A DNA stretch of 26,086 bases from Rachicladosporium sp. CCFEE 5018 (taxonomy: Eukaryota; Ascomycota; Dothideomycetes; Cladosporiales; Cladosporiaceae): positions 1,008,390 through 1,034,475 of the forward strand of contig KZ111145.1 in the NCBI GenBank assembly GCA_002077045.2, read 5' to 3'. Numbering within the stretch: the stretch's first letter is position 1; each line of letters begins with the position of its first letter. Under the pieces are notes generated by a model, which was given only the letters and a program-made list of their open reading frames with translations, ran no database searches and had not been told where the DNA came from. The translations under genes and the position numbers were made by a program. This document shows positions 1 to 9,347 of this stretch, piece after piece.

Positions 1-852
1 TATTTCATCCGTACGACATCATACGTGACATGTGCTCTCACGATAGCAGGCGGGAGCTGGTATCTGGCGGTCGATCTTACGACCGCCTCAGACCTCACGG
101 CAATCTACAACTGCTCCGCGTTCTTCGCCTACGCCTTCGCGATCCCAATGCTAGGCGAGCACCTCCGGTGGTCGAAAGTCTTGGCCGTCGGCGTTGCGAT
201 CGCAGGCGTACTGATCGTAGCATATGGCGACACTGCTTCGACAGCGAAGCACGGTTCTAAATCTGGTGGCGGAACGGGCGGGAACGATGCACCGGTGGAC
301 TCGGAGGCATCGAATCGCTTCGTCGGAAACTTGGTAATTGGTGTTGGCTCAGTGCTGTACGGCTTCTACGAGGTGCTGTACAAGAAAGTCGCCTGTCCGC
401 CTGACGGCTGTAGTCCCGGAAGAGGGATGCTCTTCGCCAATACCTTTGGATCCATGATCGGGATCTTCACGCTCAGCGTTCTCTGGATCCCGTTGCCGAT
501 CTTGCACTTTACGGGAATCGAGACATTCGAGCTGCCGCAAGGTCGAGCGGCTTGGATGCTCTTGATCTCCGTCCTGGCGAACGCAACGTTCTCTGGCTCG
601 TTTCTGGTGCTTATCAGTCTGACAAGCCCGGTGCTGTCGAGTGTAGCGGCGCTACTGACGATCTTTCTCGTTGCACTCTGCGATGAGCTCTTGCCGGAGC
701 CGCTGCATAATGATCTGTCCGCTGCAGCCGTGGGAGGAGGTGTGTTGATCATTGCTGCTTTTGCATTGCTGAGCTGGGCGACGTTCAGGGAGATGAGGGA
801 AGAGACTCTGAAGCACGCAGAAGATATTGCGGAGAGCGATATTGAGGACTGA
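1..852 (+). CDS. EamA/DMT-family transporter, 3' end (SLC35F / yeast YML018C-Thi74 type), 5' partial
   Basis: The reading frame is open from base 1 (frame 1) to a TGA at 850-852, giving 283 residues of the C-terminal part. The start lies upstream of the window, so the GTG at 25 is not a start. The sequence is a chain of hydrophobic helices. It contains the stretch 'DLTAIYNCSAFFAYAFAIP', followed by a Gly-Glu turn and another helix ending in 'VLIVAYGD', which is typical of an EamA drug/metabolite transporter half-repeat. A second half-repeat follows a Gly/Ser-rich cytosolic loop (roughly residues 82-98), and the tail is acidic. Fungal relatives are vacuolar-membrane or mitochondrial proteins of the YML018C/Thi74 group, whose substrate is unclear. 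The family call is firm; substrate and membrane are inference. No intron is visible in this part. Confidence 0.8.
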   Translation, partial: YFIRTTSYVTCALTIAGGSWYLAVDLTTASDLTAIYNCSAFFAYAFAIPMLGEHLRWSKVLAVGVAIAGVLIVAYGDTASTAKHGSKSGGGTGGNDAPVDSEASNRFVGNLVIGVGSVLYGFYEVLYKKVACPPDGCSPGRGMLFANTFGSMIGIFTLSVLWIPLPILHFTGIETFELPQGRAAWMLLISVLANATFSGSFLVLISLTSPVLSSVAALLTIFLVALCDELLPEPLHNDLSAAAVGGGVLIIAAFALLSWATFREMREETLKHAEDIAESDIED

Positions 853-1779
853 CAGAGTGGGAATGGGAATTGTGGGGGCTTGAATTGGACCTATCTGGGT
901 GGACATCTGGAGCGTACTCGCGTTTGGGCTGGATACTATAGCATGAGGGTCTGGTGGGTTGGAAGACCTGACATAGCATAGTGCATGCTGTGCAGGCGCG
1001 GTGGTATGCATTGCATTATATTGCATCGGATCTAGAGAGTAGGAATGGCATCTTTGGTCCCTCCGTAAGGCGGAAGGTCTCGCGGCCGTTGTGCTTTGTT
1101 GATGTGCAGGATTCACGTAGCCTGTTCTGCGATATCTGATACACCTGGAAAATTTGCAACTGCTCTCAAGATGAGCATCATGTGGACTTCCATGCGCCGT
1201 GCTTCGCTGCGAGTCCGAGTGATAGGTAACTTCGACCCGCTTCATCGCAGATACCTCGCTTGCTACCCATTCAAGTCATGGAGTGGCAGATCACCGATGG
1301 TAGCGTCCATCTACAGTCATGGGTATGTGAGGTATCGTGATATAGACTTTCGACGAGCAACAGGCTCTGATGGGAATACGGAGGGCTATTAGTCTCTGTT
1401 TCTCCGTATGTCTATGACATGCATGACGTCCATGTGGTCAGGCCAGGCTGATCACTGGATGCTGCAAGTTTAAGAAGTCATGCTCGTCTTCCAGTGATCT
1501 ACCCAACACCTGATGTAGTTCTAGCGTCTCGAGAGTAGGACAGCGGGGATCGCCGCTCGCAAATATGTGAGCAGCTCCCGCACAAGGGCTCGAAGCTGTT
1601 GTATAGTTTCGTCGTGTATTACGAACGAAGATGAGCGACAAGTTGGTACGTGTGACCAGGTCCTACGACTACGTTGTAGTACTGTAGACAACAACGAATA
1701 CGCATGCCCGACGTTGACCCACAAGCCACGAATCTGACTCGGCAAGCCATTTCTCGGCTCCTTCCCGAAAACACGAAAG

Positions 1780-1911
1780 ATGGCTCCACTCTCAGAAGAC
1801 TGGAACGTGGAGTTTGCTCCACACCTCAATCTACCCCCTCTGAACCTCACGATTGGCTCCGTCGATCCAGATCATCCCCGACTAGCTTCATCCCACTGGC
1901 TTCGTACCTGA
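1780..1911 (+). other. Short ORF with good start context, possible gene remnant
   Basis: An ATG at 1780 with A at -3 and G at +4 opens a 43-codon frame ending in TGA at 1909-1911. Its composition looks like real protein (starting MAPLSEDWNVEFAPHLNLPP, then LNLTIGSVDPDHPRLASS) more than the surrounding frames do. I cannot assign a family. It may be the 5' end of a gene that has lost its remainder, or chance. It lies within a region where the opposite strand also shows broken coding fragments. Confidence 0.25.
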
Positions 1912-2053
1912 ACGTGTGCTGGCAAGGCTGGGATAGTCGGTGAGCGAACCTTTCCTACCGTTACGAATGTCTCAAGTAATGTCCGAGTACGAGCTCAACA
2001 TGGCTTCCTTTGTTTGCCGTGAAGTCTGAATGAGCATGCTGTGGAACGTGGTG

Positions 2054-2404
2054 CTACGCATGTAGGTGGGGTTGATAGCGGGCAGTGGGTTCTGCGGGCG
2101 AGACGTCCGCACCAAGCAGCGTCTTGCGTTCCTGCGCCGAGAGGGCTCACGAGATCTGATGTCGCGCATTGGCGTGGCGGATGGCTGCAGTAGCTGCTCG
2201 GCCAATCCGAGCGTGGGTTACCTCGAGGTTGGCGTCGAGGGTGGTGTGCAGAGTCTGCTGTTGGAGAACTTGGCTTTGACATTGATAGTCGGTTGAAGAT
2301 GGTACTGTGTGCGGTTCAGATATGCACCAGCAACATCGCTATGAACTAGCGGTGACGGGTGTCTCAGAAGTCGTCATGGCCTCGTGAACGTTGGCGGGGA
2401 GCAT
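2054..2404 (-). pseudogene. Possible decayed small gene with two in-frame stops
   Basis: On the minus strand an ATG at 2404 opens a frame that can be followed for 116 codons to a TAG at 2054-2056. It is broken by TAG at 2339-2341 (codon 22) and TGA at 2147-2149 (codon 86). Between the stops the composition is protein-like, for example LDANLEVTHARIGRAATAAI and then, after the TGA, ALSAQERKTLLGADVSPAEP. Each stop is a single C-to-T change from a sense codon (CAG, CGA), as expected from RIP-like or deamination decay. The first stop could instead lie in a 42-nt intron, since a CTGAAC branch-like site and ACACAG acceptor follow it. No family was recognised, so function is unknown. Confidence 0.3.
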
Positions 2405-3020
2405 CACGAGCTGGCTGGACTGGACTGCTGACCACACTCGAGCCCTGAGTTACCGTAATAAGAATGCGCCCTGACGGCCCGCTAGGCGAGAAATCCTCGC
2501 TGTTGCAGACCCAATAACGAGGCGTCGGCGAACTGAAGGCGTCTTCGAGTCTGATGAGCTTGGTAGCTGGTCATCAGAGGGCCCGATACCACAGCCCATG
2601 CTCTGTTCATCTGCTCTGTAATATCATGAAGATCAACATGCCCGAGTGAGAGCGACTGTCGTAAGGTGCAGCAGCGAAATAACCAATCTTGCACATGCGG
2701 CTGCACCTTAGCGAGTACTGGGATAATCCTAGCGGGGCCGCACGGATCGCCAAACTCTCGCGCAGGCTCTCGCTCACTCCCAGCAGCAATCCCTCCAGCA
2801 CATCACCTCCACCTCGTCCACCTCCCCTCACCACCACCATCCTCATCGGCGGAACAGTGCGGTGCAGGTGCGTCGAACGTACTTGCTCTGCAGTTGTGTC
2901 TGCGTCCACTCGTTACCGAGCACCACCCTCTTGCTGCATTGCTTTCGCGTTCACTTCGATACCCTCAGGCGGCTGTGCTTTGCCGCACTTCTTTGCGGTG
3001 AGCTTCATTCCTGCCTTGCT

Positions 3021-3089
3021 GTATGTACCACGCTCTCATGGGAGGATGTGTTAGCCTTAGCAGGTGACTGACTGACATTGAATAAGCAG
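3021..3089 (+). other. Probable 5'UTR intron of the 3290 gene
   Basis: GTATGT at 3021 is a consensus fungal donor. Tandem CTGAC motifs at about 3067-3075 serve as branch site, and GCAG ends at 3089, giving a 69-nt intron. It would remove the upstream ATGs at about 3023 and 3038. From 3090 to the start codon at 3290 there is no ATG in 200 nt, consistent with a scanned leader. Confidence 0.4.
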
Positions 3090-3289
3090 ATCATACTCGT
3101 TTGCATAATTTGAGCGTCTTCCGCGTGCGCTTTTTCGACGCGGCACTTGAAGGGCGGTTTCATTGCTCCACTTCACCCCAGCAATATCGGCAGCACACTT
3201 GACGAGCACCATATCGACACCTGATCGCGGGCGAGAGGCTGTAGCAGATTTTCACAGGAGACGCATTCGGCCTTTGGCAGACTGCCACA

Positions 3290-6031
3290 ATGGCCGACGT
3301 CGCGTCGCCCGCTCACGCGCAACACCACAGGCATACCAGCAGCATAGGCTCAATGACTGCCGGAGCCTCACTCGGCGCTGAGCCAGTCTTCGAGATGGTG
3401 CCCAACCCGACCTTCTCCTTCCCCATGGTCCCCCAGGCATCGGACCCCACAAGTGCTCCGTCCTCGAGCATCCCACAGAGACGGCGACATCTGTCAGTGC
3501 AACTCGGCGTGCCTAGCACAGGCACTCCACGTACTGCCGCACATAGCCGAGCGACTTCAGCATTGCCGAGCTTCTCATTTAATGCTGCCGACGCAACCGG
3601 CTTGCAAGATGCCAGCACACCACCCGAGACGCCGACTGAGAGTACACCTGCGACGCCCAACAAGCGTGGTCACAAGCGGCGGGGCAGCGAGTTCGTTGGC
3701 GGCGACTCGAGGCTTGGGGTGGACAATGCCATCAGCACCAGCCCGACAAAAACTGATGCCGTTCCCATGACACTGCCACCAAGCACACTCTCTGCGCTAC
3801 CACCTTCCAACCGTCGTACGCACAGGCGGGACCGATCCTACGTGTCCACACACGATGCGAGCGAGATGATGACTCCTCCGAGTGAGGTGGAGCCAAGGAC
3901 TAGCAGCAGCCTGCCGACCACGCCTTCTGGTCACCACGGCGACATGCCCTCACTCCTGACTGGCTACCCTTTTTCATCCGCATCAAACACGACTTCCGGC
4001 GCTGATCGAGATGTCTCGCCTGTGCGACCAACTTCCCGCCCTGGCCGCAGTGTTGGCTTTGCCCGCGAAGTCGAGATCATCCCACGACCGCTCTCGACCA
4101 TCTCTTCTGGGAGCGAGAGCTCGAAGGGCCACTCACTGAGCAACAGCATCGACATGATCAGCATGAGTCCAGGTAGTCCATCCAGAAACACGCGCAAATC
4201 ACTGGATGTCCATTCGCCCATGGATTCGATCGACGAGTCGTCGAGGCTGCGCAGTTCGTCGGAGATCGGGAGGGAGCAGAATGAGCAGGAGGGACAATGG
4301 CTAAAGAGCAGAGCATCTAGCGCCACGATTGACAACACCACACCCACCACCGAGTCCACATCGCCAGCCCTGACATTCGTCGAGGCTACCGATGCAGCTG
4401 CACCACCAATGTCACACCGGAAGAAGCGCTCTTCTGGAGATGGGCTAGGCTTCGATAGGAGACGGAGTGAGCCTGCAATAGCCTCGAAGTCAGCAGACAT
4501 GTCACGATTGTCTGCACTGTCACTGCAAGAGGACGCCGTCGAAGAGCAACAGTACATGGGAGACTCTGAGCTGGACAGGAAGTCGTCCACTCGCAAGATC
4601 AAAGACTGGGCGCTCGCGAAGCTACACCGCAGATCGAGGGACTTTAACCAGAAGCCGGGCAGCCCATATGCCTCCGGTGCACGACCTCGGAGTGAGGGAG
4701 CAATCCATAAGATCACTCCGCCGAACCTTGAGGAAGACCCTGTGCCTGCACCTCCGATGGCTGAGACCGACCTCGACACTGTCTTCGATGCTACGAGTAA
4801 CAGCGTGGACGCTGACAGCAGCCATGACACGACCAGAGTTGCATTCCATACTCCGACCTTCGAGCCGACTGCGATGTCCCGTCTTGAGAGCACCGACAAC
4901 ACCATGATCGATCTCGACGCGGCGTTTGGGCCAACACGCACCTCGCCGATGATTGGCAACTCGCATCGCAAGACTCTGCACAGCGCTCGCACTGGCGGCG
5001 GCCCCACCGCATACCTCCACCGCCGAGCCGAGAGTGCACCGATGCTTACGCCCTTCGACTTCAGCCGCAACAGCACAACTCCGTCAGCGATGGCAGACGT
5101 ATTTGAGGAAGAGGAGGAAGAAGATAGCAACGACGGCATCAGTCCTGGGACGCACTCGGGTGCGAATCAGATCAGCGGCATGGGTATATTGGCCGGGGAT
5201 GCGGAACATGGTGCTGCGAACGGACTACGCATACACAGGAGCAGCTGGACACCGGATCGTCCTTCAACTTCGCACGGCAACATGAGCTTCGGCTTGAGGC
5301 TCTCGACACCCGCGAATGACCGCCGCACGTCTTCGATCATCGAGGACACCATTATCGAGGAGTCAAGCCCTGTCGACGTACCTGTCGAGCCTGTGCAGAT
5401 CGTGGAGGACTACGAGGAGCCCAGAGCATCGTCTTTGACCAAGTCTTCTGACTCCAGCGAGACGCCCACGCTCCTTGCTGTCGCTGCAGAGACCGAGACT
5501 TCGATCATGACGCCAGACACCTATCAGACCTCGACTTTCTCCTCTCCTGACCTACAGCGTCGCCAGGGATCGTTCGAGGCTTCTCGCGTTGGGACATCCG
5601 CCTCTTCAATCGCAGACACACGCACCACGAGCTCTGGCATGACTGGCGAGCACTCCCACGACATCCGCGCTTCGGTCGATGACGTGCCATCACTGACCAG
5701 CAGCCGCTCGACTATGCTCAGTACGGCGCACGCCAACACCTCCCGCCGAGACTTTGGCGCCGACCAGCGCACTCCCTCCGCATCTTCCACTAATCTCGCA
5801 TCTGCTACATCGGCTGAGCGGCGGAGGAAGCGCTCTAGTGTCGCTAGCTTCTCGCAGCTGATGAGCCAGTCCTTCGGTCCAAAGGCAAGGGCTAGCGAGG
5901 AGTTCAGGCCAGCCACCGCGGGTGCGGCGATCAAGCCGAAGAAGGAGCACAGGCTGAAGAAGCTGATGTTTTGGAGGAGTAAGAGTGCTGGTGCGGTGTT
6001 GACGGGTTCGGGCAAGCCCTACAGTGGGTGA
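3290..6031 (+). CDS. Large disordered Ser/Thr/Pro-rich protein ('cell wall proline rich protein' type)
   Basis: A single uninterrupted frame of 913 codons starts at an ATG in good context (CACAATGG) and ends in TGA at 6029-6031. The protein is almost entirely low-complexity Ser/Thr/Pro, with many short basic-Ser clusters that look like kinase or 14-3-3 sites, such as RRRHLSVQ, NKRGHKRRGSEFVGGD near residue 125 and TRKIKDWALAKLHRRSRD near 430. An acidic run of Glu/Asp lies near residue 605. The C-terminus carries a compact basic and aromatic patch, KPKKEHRLKKLMFWRSKSAG. Relatives in Pezizomycotina are commonly annotated 'cell wall proline rich protein'. There is no signal peptide or membrane segment here, so a wall location is not supported and a cytosolic or nuclear scaffold is as likely. 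Function is unknown. Confidence 0.8.
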   Translation: MADVASPAHAQHHRHTSSIGSMTAGASLGAEPVFEMVPNPTFSFPMVPQASDPTSAPSSSIPQRRRHLSVQLGVPSTGTPRTAAHSRATSALPSFSFNAADATGLQDASTPPETPTESTPATPNKRGHKRRGSEFVGGDSRLGVDNAISTSPTKTDAVPMTLPPSTLSALPPSNRRTHRRDRSYVSTHDASEMMTPPSEVEPRTSSSLPTTPSGHHGDMPSLLTGYPFSSASNTTSGADRDVSPVRPTSRPGRSVGFAREVEIIPRPLSTISSGSESSKGHSLSNSIDMISMSPGSPSRNTRKSLDVHSPMDSIDESSRLRSSSEIGREQNEQEGQWLKSRASSATIDNTTPTTESTSPALTFVEATDAAAPPMSHRKKRSSGDGLGFDRRRSEPAIASKSADMSRLSALSLQEDAVEEQQYMGDSELDRKSSTRKIKDWALAKLHRRSRDFNQKPGSPYASGARPRSEGAIHKITPPNLEEDPVPAPPMAETDLDTVFDATSNSVDADSSHDTTRVAFHTPTFEPTAMSRLESTDNTMIDLDAAFGPTRTSPMIGNSHRKTLHSARTGGGPTAYLHRRAESAPMLTPFDFSRNSTTPSAMADVFEEEEEEDSNDGISPGTHSGANQISGMGILAGDAEHGAANGLRIHRSSWTPDRPSTSHGNMSFGLRLSTPANDRRTSSIIEDTIIEESSPVDVPVEPVQIVEDYEEPRASSLTKSSDSSETPTLLAVAAETETSIMTPDTYQTSTFSSPDLQRRQGSFEASRVGTSASSIADTRTTSSGMTGEHSHDIRASVDDVPSLTSSRSTMLSTAHANTSRRDFGADQRTPSASSTNLASATSAERRRKRSSVASFSQLMSQSFGPKARASEEFRPATAGAAIKPKKEHRLKKLMFWRSKSAGAVLTGSGKPYSG

Positions 6032-7417
6032 AAGAAGCCTGCATTGATGGCTTGACGTTCTTCTCTCTGGCTTGTTCGACAATACGGCCAAGCGACCGAC
6101 GACAAAGAGTGGCACGACCTGATCACTGCACAACACCTCATCACTACGCACTGTGGATGTCTTCTCCTTTTTCGGTGTTATCACACGGGACCAAACGAAC
6201 AACAGCATGCTATCACCTTCTCCTCTGGCCGTGCTAACATAGCTCCACCGCTTGGTGGTAGCTGTCTGTGCGAGCATTCTCACATTGGCGCATTGCGCTT
6301 GGCATTGCACAAGCTAGACTGAACAAGGAGGGCAAACACCACTCCATTCTCACTGCATGGAAAGGGAAGGAAGAACACGAGGGTTGGAAACGCGATGATG
6401 AATAGTCTTATTAGCGGGCACTTGATGCCATTGGGTCCGGGAGGGTCTGGTAGGGAAGGGCATAGTATAGTGTGAATGACAACTCGGGGAGCCTTCGCGA
6501 TGAGGGCTCTCTTGACTTAGACCAAGCATTATACTTCTCAATACCTTACTATTTACACTCACTCGTACTTTGGGACTGCTATAAGCCATACTGTAGCTAT
6601 CACTATGCTTTCATACAGCTGCTCGAGGGCCTGATGTGGGCAGATGGGTGAGTGACCCATTGGTGATGGCTGTGGAAGCGCCGCTGTGCCTCTACCATGC
6701 AGCAACCAAGCAGTCAAAGTGGATGATAAGAGGGCGAAGGATCTGGGCAGCTTGGCCGTGATGGATCAAGAGCTCAACCTCACCCTCATCGTCTGCTTCT
6801 CATCCTTTCATTCGCTTCCTTGGTCGTACGGTATTCCGTCTTGCTGTGCGTTCACTTGAGCGCCTCGCTGCATACTCCGATCGACGGGAGGGTACAAATC
6901 TGAAGGCGACCCTGGCCTCGTATGATTGCGCTGCCAGGAGTAACACTAACATCCCTGTCACCACATTCATGTACACTCATGGTCACGGCAGCTATTGAAA
7001 CAGCACACCATGCAATATCATACACAGGGCTGGTACAGTAGGGTGGTCGTCAGGCTCGTGCCGCCACTGGTCATCGCCAAGCGTTCCAGGAGAGTGGGCT
7101 CGCGTGCTCTCGTTGGCCGCTTCGGGGGTCTGACGCGCTATGAATGGCTCGGGCGAGTCGCGCATGCCACACCATTCAACACAAGTCCCTCCTGTTGATC
7201 TCTCCTGACTGTTATTTCTCCCATTGCACTCTCTATCCACCCTTTCTCCATTTATCGCTTCCCTTTACAGGATTCATTCGTTGTTATCACCATTGACCGT
7301 AGATCGATTGACAGACGGTCGTTGCCGCTTTCTTACACTCATTGAATTGTTCGGGTCCATTCGCTTGAAAGATTCGAATCACGGAGCATCTACCACTACC
7401 TCTTCCACACCGCCATC
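6032..7417. other. Intergenic region and GH72 promoter/leader
   Basis: No convincing coding frame on either strand. From about 7165 to the GH72 start at 7418 the plus strand contains no ATG and is rich in pyrimidines (CTCTCC, TTTCTCC, CTTCC), as expected for the transcribed leader of a highly expressed fungal gene. The first part, after 6031, should hold the 3'UTR of the preceding gene. Nothing else was recognised. Confidence 0.6.
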
Positions 7418-8876
7418 ATGAAGACCACCACATCCCTCCTCCTCGCAGCCACTGCGGCCCTCACCTCCGCAGTCGCAACCCCCGCCCGCATCGAAGCCCG
7501 CGCCTCAGGCACCTCCTCCACCCTGCCAACAGTCACCGTCAAGGGAAACGCCTTCTTCGCTGGCGACCAGCGCTTTTACATCCGCGGCATCGACTACCAA
7601 CCCGGCGGCTCCTCCGGCGCCGCTGGCTCAGACGGCGCCAGCGACCCAATCGCGAATGTTGAAAACTGCAAGCGCGACATCGTCGAGTTCAAAAAGCTCG
7701 GGATCAACACCGTGCGCGTCTACACTGTCGATAACACGCTGAATCACGATGAGTGCATGTCCGCGCTGGCGAACGCTGGCATCTATCTGGCGCTGGATGT
7801 CAACACGCCGAAGTACTCGATCCGCAGGGACAAACCAGCACAAAGCTACAATGCTGTGTACTTGCAGAGTCTTTTCGCGACTGTAGACGCTTTCCAGGGG
7901 TACAGCAATACGCTGCTGTTCTTCAGCGGCAACGAAGTCATCAACGACGACACTTCGACGCCTTGCGCGCCGTATGTCAAGGCCGTGACGAGGGATCTCA
8001 AGCAGTACATTGGCAGCCGTGGCTACCGCAAGATTCCGGTCGGCTACTCGGCCGCAGACGTCGAGAGCAACAGGTACGAGATGGCCGATTACATGAACTG
8101 CGGCACCGACGACCAGCGCTCCGACTTCTACGCTTTCAACGATTACTCCTGGTGTGATCCGAGCACCTACGAAGTCGCCTGGCAGCCTAAGGTCGAGAAG
8201 TTCGGGAACTATAGTATACCACTCTTGTAAGCCACCCTGTCCCTATTATCTCCTGAAGCGACCCCTACTGACCCTATCTAGCCTCTCCGAATTCGGCTGC
8301 ATCAAAGGAACCCGCACTTTCGACGGCCAAATCGCCGCCCTCATGTCCAGCCAAATGACCTCCGTCTACAGCGGCGGCCTCGCCTACGAATACTCCGAAG
8401 AAGGCTCCGGCTACGGCCTCGTGACCCTCTCCGGCTCCTCAGTCTCCGAAGGCTCCTCCTTCACAGCGCTACAATCGCAATTCTCCTCCAACCCCGCGCC
8501 CCAAGGTGACGGCGGCTACAAAATGAGCAGCGCTGCTTCAGAGTGCCCCGCGCAGAGCTCGACCTGGGAGGTCACGGATTTCAGCGGCGAGGCGCTGCCG
8601 GCTATTCCCGATGGCGCGCAGGATTATATGAAGAATGGAGCTGGGACGGGCCCGGGTTTGGCGGGAAGCGGGAGTCAGGATGCTGGGGGGCAGAGCACGG
8701 CTACGGCGAGCGCGGGGAGTGGGAGTGTGACTGCTGTTGCTAGTGGGAGTGCTGCAAGCGCGACGCAGTCGGGTGCTGCGGGGTCCTTGAGGGCTGGCGG
8801 CGAGATGGGCACCGCGCCTTGGGTTTGTGCGGCCGTCGTTGTTATGAGCACGATGTTTGGTGCTGCGCTGTTGTAA
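7418..8876 (+). CDS. GPI-anchored beta-1,3-glucanosyltransferase (GH72, Gas/Gel family)
   Basis: Two exons, 7418-8226 and 8282-8876, encode 467 residues. The 55-nt intron (GTAAGC, CTGAC branch, CTAG end) splits a Phe codon and restores the catalytic motif FLSEFGC. Residues 1-20 form a signal peptide. The GH72 domain runs from about 35 to 340. It has the acid/base Glu173 in FFSGNEV and the nucleophile Glu273 in FLSEFGC. It also carries the family motifs RGIDYQPGG and NTVRVYTVD. After the catalytic domain comes a Gly/Ser/Ala-rich linker and a C-terminal hydrophobic tail ending AALL, which is a GPI-anchor signal. The Cys-rich CBM43 module of Gas1/Gel4 is absent, as in Gel1. The enzyme cuts and re-ligates beta-1,3-glucan chains at the plasma membrane and wall, elongating wall glucan. 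Confidence 0.95.
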
Positions 8877-9347
8877 GCGAAAGAGAAGCGTTGGAGACTT
8901 GGTGGCGTGCAGAGGAAGTGTACGCGGCTATCTGTTCGGTCTTGGGAGGCTGGCGCTGCGGTCTGGTTGATCTGACCTGGAAGCAAAGTGCTTGCCTCCG
9001 GTCTCGAAAGCTTTTGGCATATTGTGTTGGAAAATTGGACTGGACTGGGCTAGCTATGTAATCTTGACTTTTGTACTCCGTATCACATGCAACTCCGTAA
9101 TGGTCATCAGTTCATTCGCCAAAGATGCAGCCTGTCTGGGTGATTCCGCTCACATCCACGATATCCTACGATTCGGGCGTCTCTGCCCAAGCGGTTTCTC
9201 ACTCGCCGTCCAGAGCATAGTATAAGACCTATGAGCCTCCATCTGACAACCAATTGCGAAGGACTTGGTATCGCTTCGGCTTTTGTGCAAGTGTGCTAGC
9301 ACCGGGCGGACCCACAGCGTGGACTCTCGTGCCCATCCATTACAGTA
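8877..9347. other. Convergent 3' intergenic region
   Basis: This 471-nt gap separates two convergent genes (GH72 on plus, PI-PLC-like on minus) and should hold both 3'UTRs. I see no conserved frame, repeat or RNA gene in it. Confidence 0.6.

Larger units (their letters stand above)
853..3289. other. Intergenic region with possible decayed coding fragments and the leader of the 3290 gene
   Basis: No intact gene could be built on either strand. About 1.4-2.4 kb holds short protein-like stretches interrupted by stops, mainly on the minus strand and described separately. From about 2780 to 2850 the plus strand is rich in CCT/CAC. A consensus intron (3021-3089) followed by an ATG-free stretch to 3289 suggests that the last few hundred bases are 5' untranslated leader of the next gene. 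No tRNA or transposon was recognised. Confidence 0.5.

Noticed and set aside
652..1245. 197-codon minus-strand ORF overlapping the transporter 3' end
   Set aside because: Composition is His/Ser/Gln-rich and unstructured, it overlaps a confident gene, and no family was recognised.
3964..5139. 391-codon ORF antisense to the 913-codon gene
   Set aside because: It lies fully inside a compositionally biased Ser/Thr/Pro-rich gene, which leaves few stop codons on the opposite strand; the translation is Ser/Leu/Val repetitive with no domain.
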